This document shows positions 35,901 through 48,800 of a DNA stretch of 64,000 nt, piece after piece. Origin of the DNA: Phanerochaete sordida. Its lineage: Eukaryota > Basidiomycota > Agaricomycetes > Polyporales > Phanerochaetaceae. Below the pieces are notes generated by a model. The model did no database searches. It was not told where the DNA came from and saw only the letters and a program-made list of their open reading frames with translations. Location: NCBI GenBank assembly GCA_019973155.2, contig BPQB01000035.1, positions 248,001-312,000 of the forward strand, given 5' to 3'. Position 1 is the stretch's first letter; each line of letters begins with the position of its first letter. The translations under genes were made by a program, and so were the position numbers.

Positions 35901-37640
35901 CCCGACATGAAGTCATGGCTTTCGCGACGCTGCTCGCGAGCGCGTTTCTCCTCTTCACGCCGCTGCTCCCTTTCCCACCGATGGGCCTTCTCACGTTCGT
36001 TACGTTCGGCCTCGAACATCTCGCGTTCGCGCTCCCTTGCGGCGGCTACCTCGGCTCTTTCGCGCTCTCTTCGTTCGATGCTCCGGCTTTGGCTCTCCCT
36101 CTCCTTCTCCCGCTCTCTCTCCCTCTCGCGGTCCCTCTCCCTGTAGTGCCTGTCGCGCTCCTTGGGGGTCATCGGCTCTGCGTGCATGCCCGCAGCGCCG
36201 GGGCCAGTGAGCATCTGCGGGGGCGCTCCCCTTGAGCTCATGGTGCTTGAGCTTCGATGGTCAGGACGACCAGCTGATGCATGTGCAGGACCCATGCCAC
36301 CGCCAAATTGGGAAGGAGGTCCCATGGGCGGACCCCGGCCAGCGTCACGTTCGTCGTAGGGCGGCCTTTGCAAGCTGCTCATGGCTGGCGAAGTCGCCTG
36401 ACTGCTGTGTCCAGAGCTCCCACGACGGTGGCGCTGTTCGTTGGGAGGGGCGAGGTGGCCCTGAGAAGGAGGATGCCGGCTGAGAGGACCCGTTCCTGGC
36501 AGCGGACCGTTGTACATTGGTGACTGCTCGTTGAAGCCGCCGGGCGGACCCCTTGAATGGCCTTCGAGATGTGGATGACCCATACCGGGCCCGACAGGCG
36601 TCGGGAACAGCGGGATGCTGCCGTGACCTGTCGGCGGCATGCCAGGCCCTGGTGGGGAGGACCCTAGCTTAGATGACGACACGGAGTTTCGCGAGTTGGG
36701 AGGTGGCATGTACATGGGTGAGGGACCGCCTGAATGACCATGGGAGTGACTGTGCTGATGGCTGTGAGAGTGACTTGACTGCGAAGAGGAACGTGACGGA
36801 GGACCCGGAGGGCGGTGTTCGTATGGGTGAGGCAAAGGTCCTGGAAATGAATGTTCAGTCCCTGCATTAAATTAGATAGAGTTGTACAAAGAAGCGCAGA
36901 CTGTCGGAAGAGGCGTTGCAAAGATCAAGGTGCTTCCGTCGCATGCAGTGCCACAGTAGCGCTCTGCAGCCGAGGCGGGCCGATATATCCGTTTGACATG
37001 ACGGACGGCAGCACCATGGCGAGCAGCAGCTCGAAGGCGAAGGCTTGTTTTGCGAGACGAAGTGCCGAGGGTGTCAAGGCACGGTCGGCGCGCAAAGCGC
37101 CAGGTGGGAAAAGTTTATGCCAGGGACCAAGCGCGTGGGTGATCGACACGCGACCGACCGGCACAGCACGAGAGATATTCAACGCGGGCAATAGCACTCA
37201 CCTGGCGGCCCCATCGACGACTGCTGTCCATGCTGCTGCCTCAAAGACATCTCATGCGATAGCGACGGCAGAGGTTCGTGCTCTTGACGACGAGGTTTGA
37301 GGTCGTACTCGGGCAGGATAGCGGATGGCGGCGGGAGGCGCTGCGCCTGTGGGTGGTTGCCCGGGTAGTCGGGAGGGAAGGAGCGTGGCGGCGACGCTTG
37401 CCTCGAGCTTCTTGAGTTGTGGCCATGGTAGGACTGCGATGGGTGTAGATGCGGATGAGGCGACGGCAGCTGTGAATGTCCGGAGGTCTGGCGCTCTCGT
37501 TCCCTGCTTCTTTCCCGATGTTGTGGCTGCTGCGGGGGTGGCTGTGGCTGTTGAGACTGCTGCTGAGGCGGTTGCTGCTCCCTTGTAGGCGGTCTTCGCT
37601 GCGTTGAGGGTGCATCGTGCAGGAGGTCGGCGACGTTCAT
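32998..37640 (-). CDS. Rxt3-domain protein (Rpd3L histone deacetylase complex component-like)
   Basis: Four exons (37640-37202, 36840-34325, 34271-34042, 33991-32998) give 1392 residues; the first intron is 361 nt. The Rxt3 domain lies at about residues 830-985: RRVYTDDSDMFLCALHAGWI, RLSRESRYPGGLGSKFMGAV, LLSAGWGNSHDGAGVEILHA. Residues 1-350 are Pro/Ser/His/Gln-rich, 350-650 are dominated by Arg-Glu runs, and a His cluster follows. The C-terminus is acidic, Ala/Pro/Glu-rich, preceded by KRRRVDPVSDDDIEEYD and PPRKKAK (nuclear signal-like). In yeast Rxt3 is a subunit of the Rpd3L deacetylase, which represses transcription; yeast Rxt3 is much shorter, but filamentous fungal homologues have long flanks. 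The exact complex role here is inferred. Confidence 0.85.
35270..36140 (-). repeat. Low-complexity Arg-Glu and His runs in the Rxt3 protein
   Basis: The + strand is pyrimidine-rich (ctccctctccctctcc) over much of 35660-36130, encoding alternating Arg/Glu on the - strand. At 35299-35335 gtg/atg triplets encode a His-rich cluster. The strand asymmetry makes the region prone to triplex formation or repeat-length change. Confidence 0.7.
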
Positions 37641-38273
37641 GACGGCGGGAGAAGAAAGGCGGCGAGACTGGCAAGAGAATTGGCGCGGTGATCACCCCTG
37701 TGATCGAATCGCAATCTCGCAAATTCCCAGCGGTATCCCGGCGCGAGTCTCACCCTGGGACGCCGGCGGCTCCTGTCGTGCTCGTCGCCGTCGACGACGT
37801 CGGGCAGGGTGATGGTGGTGGTTGGGGTGCAAGCTAGCGCAAGGCGAGACGTTCGCGAAGTCAGAAAATAAGGTTCGGCTCAGAGCCAAAGCCCACGGAC
37901 CCATGCCCCACGTGTCCCTCGCGTGGTTGACGTAGTTCTGTTGCTTCGATCAATGTGATCAGATCTTAGATCGCTCCTTTAGTCTCTTCCTTTTCCGGAT
38001 GTTACCTCCGCAACATCCGGCGTCTAAAAGAATCCCGCCCTTACCCCGCACTTTCAGGATTTCTGGATATTTCGTGCGATTTTTCCGCGGTCTCAGCAGG
38101 ATCAGATCGTGTGATAGCAGGGTAAATATGACGATGTACAGCAAATACGTCCGACAGCTAAGTTATAATCACAGCAAGCCAGTACTCTACCGGGACGGCT
38201 CGGGACAACACTCTATGTTGCCGTGAAGGGGATGCGGGAGGTATAGCATGCTTCGAGAGCGACGATCGCTGAC
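37641..38273. other. Intergenic between two - strand genes
   Basis: Upstream region of the Rxt3 gene and 3' UTR of the RanBP3-like gene. No gene is supported. Confidence 0.5.
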
Positions 38274-40683
38274 TCACGAGGGGATGTGAGAATTGATCTC
38301 GTCGAGAAGCTCCTGCGCGACCTTTGCATTTGAAACCTGCGGTCACGAGGCACGGTGAGCACACATCGGCGACGCAGCAAGTCGAGAGAACACCCACGCG
38401 AAGGTTGAAATGTGTCGTTGTCCCGGACTCAAGGACACTGAAGCGGATGTACCGTGGATCCTGTGCAAGGAAGCATTTCATGCCCTTGAACAGCGTCGCG
38501 TTGAGCAAGACGGTATACACAGCCTCCTTTCGCATCACTGCATCAAAGGTCTCAATGGCGAGGCCGGTAGATATAAAGAAACAGACATACAGAGGCGAGC
38601 TCCACTACCGTCTTCCTTGCGTACGTTCAGCTTGAGCGTTCCAGTGCCGCGCTCCTTCCACTGGTTCCCGCTCAACGCGAAAAGCTTGGCGCGGACTTGG
38701 TAGATTGTGTCCTCGTCCTCTTCGCCAGTTTGCACTGGCGACAGTGTCAGCAGTCATGGTAGCGATAGAGACAGGATCCACTCACCTTCCTGCGCCGTCA
38801 AGTTCAGCCTCTTCTCTTCTGCCTCCTGGTCGTCGTCATCCTTGCTGGCCCGCAACCGCTCCCCAAAGCTGACGCTCTTCTCACCCTCGCTGTCCTCGTT
38901 ACTGTCATTATCCGTGCCACCGAGGGGGTTTAGCGAATTCAGCACGGACGATGTAGCTTCCGAACCGTCTTCGCCGAGCGCAGGAGTGCTAGACTCCGAC
39001 CGCCTATGCGCAGGCGTGGAAAACGCGTGTGCACCGCCTGTTGCGTATGCCGAGAATGCGCTGACACGTGCGGGGGAGTGATTGCGCATGGGGGACTTGC
39101 TGCGGCTTCCGAAAGCCGCCATGGGTGTTGGTGATTTCGGACGCTTCGCAGCAGAGGCGAAGGGTGAAGAGCTGGAGGCGAAGGCCTCGAAGCCTGTGCG
39201 CTTCAAGGTCGACTCCTTCGGTGGCGAGCCGGAGGTTTCTGTCGATAAAGATGCAGAGCCGAGCGTGGGGAAAGGGCTCGCTATGGGCTTGGGCGCCGTG
39301 GTCGAACTCGAACTCGAGCTGGTACTTGCCCAAGGAGATGACTTCGAAGCGAAGATGCTTGGACCCTTCACGCTGGAGAACGGCGAGCTGGTGGACGCGT
39401 ATGCCATGAAACCACTCTGTCCAGAGCTCTCAGACGGCGTTCTCAGTCGAACGCGAGACAACACGTACCAGCTTAGGAGTCGCGGACGACTGCGTGGACT
39501 GCGTAGACTGCGTAGACTGCTCTTGGCTCGACGGCGGTGTCGACGCCTTCGACTGTTCCTGGCTGGCAGTTTGGCTGCTGCCTGCACTCGCAGCTCCGGC
39601 GGCTTCGGCGTCCTTCTTCATCTCCTCGTCGGGCGGAGGCGTGGGTCTCTTCGTTTCCCGCGGATTGACGTCCTCGTCCGGCTCATCTCTTGGCCGCTTG
39701 GAGGCTGGGGCCTTCTTCGCGTCCTGCTCGTCGGAGACCTCGTCGGGCACCTTACGGTCACTGATAGTGCGATCTACCAACTTCCGCTTGAGGCCCTTCT
39801 CCTGCTCCATGCTCTCGTTCGACGCGCGTCTTGAGATGCCCTTTTCTGGCGATTCGGGTGGTCCAGGTGGCGATGGGGAGTTACGCGGCGGAGTGGACAC
39901 GATGTTCTCTACTGGCGTGGGGTCGTCATGTTGGGCAACGGGGGGAACCTCTGCAGGGTCAGCCTCTCCAGCGTGTTCGTCCTCGCCGTCGCCGTCGAGC
40001 GCCATGGGTGGGTTCTCCCCGCGCATGAGCGGCGGTAGTGTCACCGGCTCCTGGTTGTCGTCCTGCGTTTCTTCGGTGGCCATCTGGTGGTCTGGTAGCT
40101 CTTCCGCCACCGACTTCACTGCCTCGGGCGGGGGAGACGGCTGCTTCGGCATGTTCTGCCAGGTGAGGTCCTCAACACCCTGGCTGATCTGCCGTATCAG
40201 CTTGGACTCGTGCCGAGGCGAGCCACCGCTCTGTTCCGGCTCGAATGCCGTCGGCGCGTCGGCAGCCTCGTCTTCCTCCTCCGTCGCATCCAGCTGCGCG
40301 CTCACTCTGTTCTTCTTCGCCGGCGTGCGCCTGTCTTTCGCCTCGACGTGGACCGCTTCAGCATCCTGTCATTCACAATAAGCCATTCAATGTTACGTGC
40401 AGGTAATTACAACAAGATGAGCAACCGCTAAGGAAGACAATCGGATATGTGTGGGTACGCACGATAGACGCTGCCTGCGGCGTGCCAGGCTCTAGCGAGA
40501 CCTCCCTCTCTCGTTTGCGCGACTGCTTAGTGCCTGTACATCGCGAGATGTCTATTTCAACGCGCTCGGTACTATTGAGATAAAGTACTCACTGCCCATA
40601 TCTTCTGGCGGGGTATTGGTGCCTTGCTCATTCACCTCTACGTCCTGTATGACATGCTCTTCAGAGATATCTTGCGCAGCCAT
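38274..40683 (-). CDS. Ran-binding protein, RanBP3/Yrb2/Hba1-like
   Basis: Seven exons (40683-40593, 40533-40463, 40365-39469, 39416-38786, 38734-38591, 38537-38398, 38336-38274) give 678 residues with consistent phases. KQSRKREREVSLEPGTPQ near residue 31 and KRPRDEPDEDVNPRETKRP are basic nuclear-signal-like stretches. FMAYASTSSPFSS and GFEAFASSSSPFAS are repeated phenylalanine motifs of the family. The C-terminal 150 residues are a Ran-binding domain: TIYQVRAKLFAL, GTGTLKLNVRKED, RYIRFSVLESGTTTHFNLRV. The family binds Ran-GTP and helps Crm1-driven nuclear export. The intron at 39417-39468 could also use an AG 10 nt earlier, adding SSGQ-type residues. The acidic, Ser/Pro-rich middle is disordered. 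Confidence 0.88.
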
Positions 40684-41583
40684 TGCGCACAATGTGGGGA
40701 TACAAGACAAGAAAGGTTTTTTGTGGTTACGGAGTGGTGAGCGTCGTGAAAGGAGTGAAAGACCAAGCGGGAAGCTTGAGCCTGAAGACCTTGTTATGGC
40801 AGCGTTCTGAGTGTGATTGATGGCTTTACACGCGACTGTAATGCGGTCATCAAAACCGTAAGCGGAGATCCAAAGACGAGTAACGATGCCAGTGTTATTC
40901 TGTAAGTAGCTGACATTGACCAAGTAAGTAATAACACTGACGCGTTTACTATCAGAGGCCGTCGGCTGCGCTGCCTCGCAGCACATCGTCAGAATATCAG
41001 GTGTAGATCGCCATAACCAGGAACAATAACATGTTCATCTGACTCGGACAGTGCTTAAGGCCCTATTTCCTTGTTCGTCCCGTCAGTGCAGCCGCAAGAG
41101 TAAGCAAGGATTTCGACCATAGTGCAATCACCCCGGAAAGCGTGACATCAGGACTCCGGCTCGCCGTAGCTGGCTTCTACACGTCTCACCCTCCTACCAT
41201 CTTCCTCCTCCAGCACAGGATTGCCAAGCGAGCTCAGCGAAGCTGCTCCAGTGCCAAGCAAACTAGGCAGACTGCTGCGCAGAAAGTCACGCCAGGGGGC
41301 CTTACAGGATTCGACCTGGATTTGGGTGACCTCCGGAGACTGCTGTGCGCGCTGCGGGCGACGACGAGTAATCCATTTTATTCTGTCTCATCGCCACTGT
41401 ATCTCAAGCCTCCCACTTCTCCCCTCCCCCAGATTCTGTCTGCCGGACCAGTCGCACAATCTCATGCCCAGTGTAGCTCTCCTGCCTCCCTCACCAGCGT
41501 TCGCAGGGTTTGGACCGTCAAACTCGAGTAAGCACGCCCCGTCTTTCACTGGTATTCGTTGTCAACAGTTCACTACTGCAGAG
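40684..41583. promoter_or_regulatory. Divergent promoter region, RanBP3-like and deubiquitinase genes
   Basis: 900 bp between divergent start codons. The last 350 bp are pyrimidine-rich on the + strand. The open frame continues upstream of the deubiquitinase ATG, but an additional coding exon is not supported. Confidence 0.5.
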
Positions 41584-44500
41584 ATGCAGAACGGATATGC
41601 GCCGAAGGGAAGCGAGACGATAGCGGAGATCAAGGCTGCCGCCAAAGAGCAGGCTCTGAAGGTCCGGGGTGCCTCCGCTACGTCCTTGCTACGTGCCGCG
41701 GGGGAACAGTTGCAAATAGCGAGAGTAAAGGAATCAGATGGTGAACTGCGGGAGGCACTGGGCTCGTTAACGAAGGCGGCGGTGTTGTTGAGTATGTTCA
41801 TGGAATCCTTGGAGTTCAAGCAGGAGCGACAAGGGAAGAAAGGCGGCGTGCTTACTACACAGTTCATGAGCTTCCATGAGGTGAGTAATCCGCCACATGA
41901 ACATATGTAGACGTCGCAGAGGTGCTTACATTGCACAGAAGGAAGGGAAGGACATAACGGGGCGTATGGAGCAGGTGGAGGCTAAGCTCGAGGAGATGGA
42001 CAGGGCAGCTGCACGGTGCGTGGCTTGCTATTTACACGTGTCCAGATACTCAACGTCTGAACAGCGAGGCAGACACCCCTGCCGATGGTCCTGTGAAGAA
42101 AGCCGGAGGTAGCATTGCTGATCGAATGCGAGCCTTGCAGAACGCGGGCATGTCCATATCACCCAGTGCGGTGTCCTCAAAACGCATTTCTAAGGATTAC
42201 AAGGTCCCGCCGTCACCCTCGGTTGCACCGTTCACTGAAGCTCCTACACCGTCTTCGCCTGCGACGTCTTCGTTCGCGCCGCACGCGGCACCGTCTCCAG
42301 AAGTCTCCAAGTCGTTTAGAGCACCTTTGCACAGTCTACCATCCCCCTTGGTCCCATCTTCCAACCATGCGTCTCCTGTATCAAACGGCTCGGTTCCCTC
42401 AGCTCCACATACTCTGATACCTGCCTCAAGCTTCGGGCCACCTTCCCCGACATCCTCTACATCTTCTTCACCACAGCTTTCGGCACGCTTAAGCCTCCAG
42501 GACTTCAACCATAATTTCCCTTCTATCAATGAACTCGACGAGATGGACGTCTTGAAGCTTCCGTCGCCACCTGCGGTGAACCCTCTTGCTACTGGGTCTA
42601 GTAGACATTCCGATAAGTTCGTCGAGAACAACTCCCCGGTGACGGCTTATTCGCCAACGGTGTTCTCTAAACAATTTCCGGTCTTGCCGGTCGAGCCTGG
42701 GCCTAGACCATCGAGCACCCCGATCCCGAGCATCGATACGTTCAATAGTCGACCAAGTTCGCCAGCGCCCCGCTCGCCTCTCGCTCCGACTGTGCCTAGG
42801 AAGCCCTCGAACCTTGCGCTGAACGGGGGCCAGCGGTCTCCGCTGATGCCGCACATCACGCCAGAGAAGCAAAAGCGCGAGCTACCCACCGCTTTCTTCC
42901 CCGAGACGCTGCACGAATACGTCACAAAAAGCGACTTCAAGATACTCATTCTTGACGTAAGGAATCGACAAGAGTTCGAGGCGGAGCATATCAAGGCGGA
43001 CGCGGTGGTGTGCATCGAGCCGTCTGTTCTGTTACGGTCCAAGTGTGTATTCCGATATTATCTCATACCACATCTCGTCATCTGACGATGCCATAGTGCC
43101 TCCGCAGACACCATTGAAGACTCTCTGGCTGTGGCACCCAGACATGAGTCTATCCTCTTCTCGAACCGCGACAAGTTTGATCTTGTAGCGGTATACGACG
43201 ACTCGTCAGAGTCCATCTCGGATTCGCGCGCTTTAACAGCTCTGGTTGGCGCCATCTATGAGCGATCCTTCAAGAAGATGCTTCGCAACATTCCGCTGAT
43301 TCTTGTCGGCGGATTGAAGGCGTGGAAAGCCAGATTCGGACCTGACGAGCTCGTGCGAGGAGGAACGGAGTCGGTGCTGGAAGTACCAAGCGCCTCTAGC
43401 ATGGCTTTCAGTGACCTCGACGCGTCTCCTATGATGAACGGGCATTCTACAACGCACCTGAATGGCTCGCTCATGCCACCGCAACAGCCTCTTGCGCCCA
43501 TGCCATCTCCGACGCTTGCACCCATCTCTTCACATACCAGGGCTCCGGCGGAGTCCTCGACAACGTACACCTCTCCTTTGCTCGAATCAACAAACTTTTC
43601 GCGCCCCGCGTCCATGTCGCCCTCAATGCAAGATGGAAACGCGTACAAGATGTGGATGCCGCCTCCGGGTGCCTCAATGACGCCTATACCTCCCGAAAAT
43701 GTACCATTAGCATTACGGTCGGTATACATTCTAGACGCAGTCTGGATATCTAGTCTGATGATTCTATTTCACTAGACCCGGAATGTCGAGCCAAACGGAA
43801 CCGCCCCCACTTGCCCGCAGACCTGCCGTGAGTCGACCTTCGTCGAACTCCGTATCATCGTACGGGTCTCCGATACCTGATGCGGTGCGTCCAGGCTCGA
43901 GCTACCCCTCCCGACCGTGCTGACTCGCTCACAGGCAATGCCTCATCGCTCCTCCCCTTCTCTTCCGAATGGCATACAATACCCACAGTTCAGCCGTACG
44001 ATATCACCACAGATAGGTGGCGTCTCCACGTTCCATCCTTCAGCGGTCAACGGTCTTGTATCGCTCCCGCCGCAAGCGTCGATCAACCCGTCGCCACTAT
44101 CAAGACGGCGCAGTGACTATGTCGACCAGTCGCAAGAAGCGTTAGCAACGATCACTCACCGTCCGTCAATAGACTACCCAGAGCTGTCGGCGCAGTCGGT
44201 CCTCCGCCCGCCGCCCGCTGTGGCTACGTCAACGATGGAGCGCCAGGACAACAGGCCGCGGATCTCGTCGCAGTCAGGTCCAAAACCGCCCACGATCCCG
44301 TCCGAGTACCCGGTCACGTACTGGCCAGACATCCAAATCGGCACGTCGGGACTGAAGAACCTGGGCAACACCTGTTACATGAACTCCACAATCCAGTGCC
44401 TCAGCGCAACGGTGCCCTTTGCGCGATTCTTTACTGGTGAGTGCCGCCCGATCGTAAATATGCGTTTCACTGACACGCTGCAGATGGTCGCTGGAGGAGC

Positions 44501-45723
44501 GCGGTGAACATGATCAACCCCATGGGAACAAAAGGTCAACTAGCGCAAGCATTTGCAGGCATTATTCGCGACATGTGGCAAGGCGAGATGCCCAGTCTCA
44601 CGCCGCTTCCTTTCCGCGTATGTCTGGTAATATTCGGCGACGCTATCTATGCTGACGCCTTTGCTATAGCGCACCGTCTGTTCCTACGCCAAGCAATTCT
44701 CCGGCTCGGAGCAGCACGACTCGCAAGAGTTCCTCAGCGTGCTCCTCGATGGCCTGCACGAGGACTTGAACCGTGTTCTCAACAAGCCTCGCATCGAGAT
44801 GACGCCGGAGAGAGAAGCGGAGCTCGAGCGACTACCGACACAAGTGGCGAGCGAGCAGCAGTGGCAGATCTACCGCATGCGCGACGACAGTCTGGTCGTC
44901 GACTTCTTCCAGGGTCAGTACCGGAGTCGACTGGAGTGCCTGACGTGTCACAAGGCGAGTCCGCGAGGTTTTTGGTGCAGCATCAGCATGCTCATCTTCT
45001 TGCCCAGACATCGACGACATACAACACTTTCATGTACCTGACTTTGCCCGTCCCGGACAAGAGGAGCTCGGTGAGCTTGCAGCAATGCCTGGATGCGTTC
45101 GTCAAGGAAGAGGTGATGGAGAAGTCTGATGCCTGGTACGACCTTCCCATTGCTCGTTCCACACTGGTAGCTGACGACGTTCGCAGGAACTGCCCGAGCT
45201 GCAAGCAGCTGCGGAAGGCGTCGAAAGTGCTCTCGCTCTCGCGATTGCCGCCTGTGCTGCTGATCCACCTCAAGCGCTTCTCCGTCAAGGGACACTTCAC
45301 GGAGAAGATCGAGACGCCTGTCGAGTTCCCCCTCCGCGGCCTCGACCTCACGAACTACATGCCGCCACCGCTCCCGCCCGGCGTCGGCGGCGGATCGACG
45401 GTCTCCCCCGACGACCCTCGTGCACAAATACCCCCTTACAGATACGACTTATACGGAGTGACGAATCACTATGGTACATTAAGCAGTGGCCACTGTGAGT
45501 GCGATCCGTGCTCTCACAGCACGCCCACGCTGACGGCATCCGTAGATACGGCTTGTATTTCTTCTCGCGGTGGATGGTTGTATTGTGATGATAGTCGGAT
45601 AACAGCAATGGAAGCGCAAAAGGTGGTGGTAAGTAACCTCTTGCTACCGTGTCGACGCAGGCTCACGTACCTGCGCAGGACAAGCGTGCGTATATACTGT
45701 TCTACAAGAGGACGAAGGCATAG
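41584..45723 (+). CDS. Ubiquitin carboxyl-terminal hydrolase with rhodanese domain (Doa4/USP8-like)
   Basis: Twelve exons sum to 1188 residues. N-terminus: helical block (ATSLLRAAGEQLQIARVKES) like the dimerisation/MIT-type part of USP8 relatives. Residues about 390-520: rhodanese fold (FKILILDVRNRQEFEAEHIK ... LILVGGLKAWKARF) with no catalytic Cys where expected (VYDDSSES), so it is presumably a binding module. Catalytic USP domain about 790-1188: Cys box GLKNLGNTCYMNSTIQCLSA, SEQHDSQEFLSVLLDGL, two CxxC zinc pairs (CLTC, CPSC), His box VTNHYGTLSSGHYTACI. Doa4 recycles ubiquitin from cargo at endosomes; that role is inferred. The intron at 44955-45007 has a GC donor (AAG|GCGAGT). The exon 4/5 junction (43717/43776) is the least certain. 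Confidence 0.9.
44955..45007 (+). other. GC-AG intron in the deubiquitinase
   Basis: CACAAG|GCGAGTCCG ... CTTGCCCAG|ACATCG. Splicing gives CLTCHK-TSTTYNTFMYL, the expected sequence between the zinc-binding CxxC and the next strand. Reading through leads to a stop. Confidence 0.75.
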
Positions 45724-45880
45724 TAGACGTCAGAAGCCCGTTCACATCTAACCCACTGTCAATCTTGTTTGTTTATTCTCCTTGCTCTCCCAGATGTACT
45801 TTTTGTTCCCATTCGTTTGCATAGTGATAACCCCCGTATACCATAGTACATGTAATCATAAACACTAGTAGCACCAGGAA

Positions 45881-48800
45881 CTATGTCGCCACAATCCCGT
45901 TCATCGGCACCACCCCGTTCGCGCCCGCGTGTGCGCTGCCGTTCAGCGCGGCATGCGCGGCATGGGCCTCGTGGTTCGCGCGCGAGCCCTCGAAGTGGCA
46001 GCGGTGGCACAGCCAGGTCTGTTCGCTCGTGTCGGGCGTCGCGTCGCGCGGCGGCGAGGGCGTGCTCGGCGGCGTGAGGTAGAACGCGGGCGAGAACTCG
46101 GTGTGGCAGCGCGTACACGCCGGGTCGGGGTACGCGCGCGAGCTCTCCGAGTCGGCCGAGTCCTCGGTGTTGAGCATCGCGTCGAGGCGCTGCGCCTTGC
46201 GCAGCAGCCCGTGCGTGTTCTCGACGTTCGCCTGCTTGTACGCCTTCGTGTACACCTGCAGCGCGGTCTGGGCGGGCGTCAGCGTCTCGTCGCGATAAAA
46301 AGGCACTAGGCAGGCGCACCTCGCCTGCATCGTTCGTGTCGCAGATGCCGAACGTCTGCCGACGATTCGTGGGGTGGCCCTTGCACGTCACCTGCGGGAC
46401 CATGCAGCCCGCGGCGTCCTTGAAGTCGACGGACACCGTCGTCTCGCGGCGGCTGCTCTTGATCGGCTGCACCTCGAAGCCGAACTTGTGTCCGGCCTTC
46501 CACGCGCACGAGACGTGGTACTCGGCTGGGCAGTCGCTGCAGCGTACGACGGCGCCGCCGTTAGAGTCGCAGAGCGTGCATTTCTACGAAACGATCAGTA
46601 CATGCATGGAAATGTAGGGACGCGCGACGTACGTTCATCCAGCGGTATTGTGGGATCCCGCTGATGCCCTCGATGAGCCGTAACCGGCTGGCGTCCGTGA
46701 AGTTGACCTCGGGTATAAACACGGCGCACAGGACGTGGCACCACGCGTGACCCTCTGTGGGCTTGCACGCGCGGAGATACGTGTCCGGCGGGGGGTATAG
46801 GAGCTTCTTCTTGGGATCTCGTCGTACGCGGGGGCAGAGCAGGCAGTCCGGTTTCTGTGCACGAGCATTGAGCAGGGCCCACATCGGCCAGCGACACGCG
46901 GCACGCACCAGTGAAGCCTCCAGGTTCTTCTCGTTCGCACACAGCTCGCACGTCCACGAGTCGGCGTTCGCGGGGTCGACATTCGCGCCGTACGCGCCGG
47001 GGTGCACCTTGAACTGGCACTGCTTGCAGCGCAGCACCTTGCCGGCGGGCCCGTTCTTGTGGCACGCCATGCAGCGCACCTGGGGCACGGCCGGCGGCGG
47101 CGGCGAGGTCTGCGAGACGGACGTCTGGCGCGCGGTCAGCAGCAGGAGCGCGGAGAGGCACAGGCGCGACTGACCCTCGGGCGCTTGCTCGTCGTCTGCG
47201 CGAGCGGCGTGCCCTCGCGCTTCTCGGCGGGCTTCGCCTTCGCGAGCGGGTCCTCGCGCATCGGGCGGATGTTGAGGTCGGCATACTTGCGCCAGCTGAT
47301 GCCGCAGTTGTCGCAGAGGACGTTCGTCGAGAGGCCCTTCGGCGCCTTCCACCAGACCTCGCTCTCGCGCGTGCGGCACGCGCCGCAGCTCGTCGTGCTC
47401 TTCGCGTGCTCGGCGACGATCGAGCCCTCGTCGTCCGAGTCTGCCGCGGGCGGCGCCTTCTCGGCGGGCACGACGCGCCCCGCGGCCCGTGCGGCCTTGA
47501 TACGCTTGTTCTCCTCGCCGAGCTTCGCGCTGCAGGCGTGCGTGAGTGCGCCGTGCGTGGGTGGGGAGGGCGATTACGTACTTCTTCCAGTGCCCGTAGA
47601 AGCGGACAATCTCCGGCATCGTGCGCGACGGGAGCTCTTCGTGCACGAGTCGCAGTTCTGCGCCGTGCTGCATGATTCCATCCTCGAACGCGGCGATTTC
47701 GGCGTCAGTCCAGCCCTTGTCGGAGTAGCTGGTCTCGCGTTTGGCCCACTGATTGAATTGTGAGTGCGCAGATAAGGGCTATCGGAGCGTATCGCTGACC
47801 TTCCGAAGTCGATGTGGGGACTTCATGTTCACAGTCAAAAAGTCCCGGCCAGAAGCCCATGCATCGCTGAAGCGCTTGATGACTTCTGAAAGCCAGTCAA
47901 CGTTGTATTTGAGCTTCTCATTTCGGGTCAATGAGTTCTTGACAGTTTCCACTGCAGCAAATTCGTCAGCATAGAGAGCAAGTGAGTAGAGAGAAGGATG
48001 AGAGTGGGAAATGCCCCGCGGGGATGAGACCAGAGGCAGAAGCAGCCTGGAAAGCAGCTCAGCACTGACGCGATGCTGATGTTGGCTTTCCTGGCAACTG
48101 TACAGCAGCTCGCTCCCGCACAGGATAGTTGTCTCCTTTCTAGACAGTGTTTCTGCCACCCAAGGCTGGTGGGGAGCACACCGCCTGGCTATGTAGATGC
48201 TGTTGCCATCTGGATACGATGCCAGCGCGAAGAGCGCACCCCGACCACGCCTGATAGATGCAAGAGAAATGTAACGCACTGGCTGCAACTGCAGGGATGG
48301 GTCAGCACAGGAATCGCCTGACGAACAAGAATGCACGCACCCTCCTGGTCGGACATCTCGTCGACTCTGCTGAGCACCTCGATTGTGCCGTCATCTCCGC
48401 GTTCGTCTATGTCGGCTATGCACTGTGAGCGAATATTTTGGGTATTTTGTGCGCAGGGGACTCACCTGGGGGGTCGTCGCCGGGGACGGGGAGGGCGCCT
48501 ACCTGATACTTGGGCCCCACGCGGGTCGCGGCACGTGGGAAGATGAGATCATCGGGATCTGGAGCAGCCAAATTGAGCACGGGGGGTTCGACCAGACAAC
48601 GCCACGCCTACCGAGCGTATCCTCCGCGACCGTGTACTGCCTGCGCCCTGCCTCAGCCCCCGCGGTCGGAATAAATTCAGGCAAAAACTCACCCAAAATA
48701 CCGGAAGGGCCACATCTTGAAGTGTCGTATCTCGAGGTTCTCCTCCTTCTCGGCCTGCACCCGGTCCTTGCGCGGGCGGCCGCGGCCCCGCGGCGCGGGC

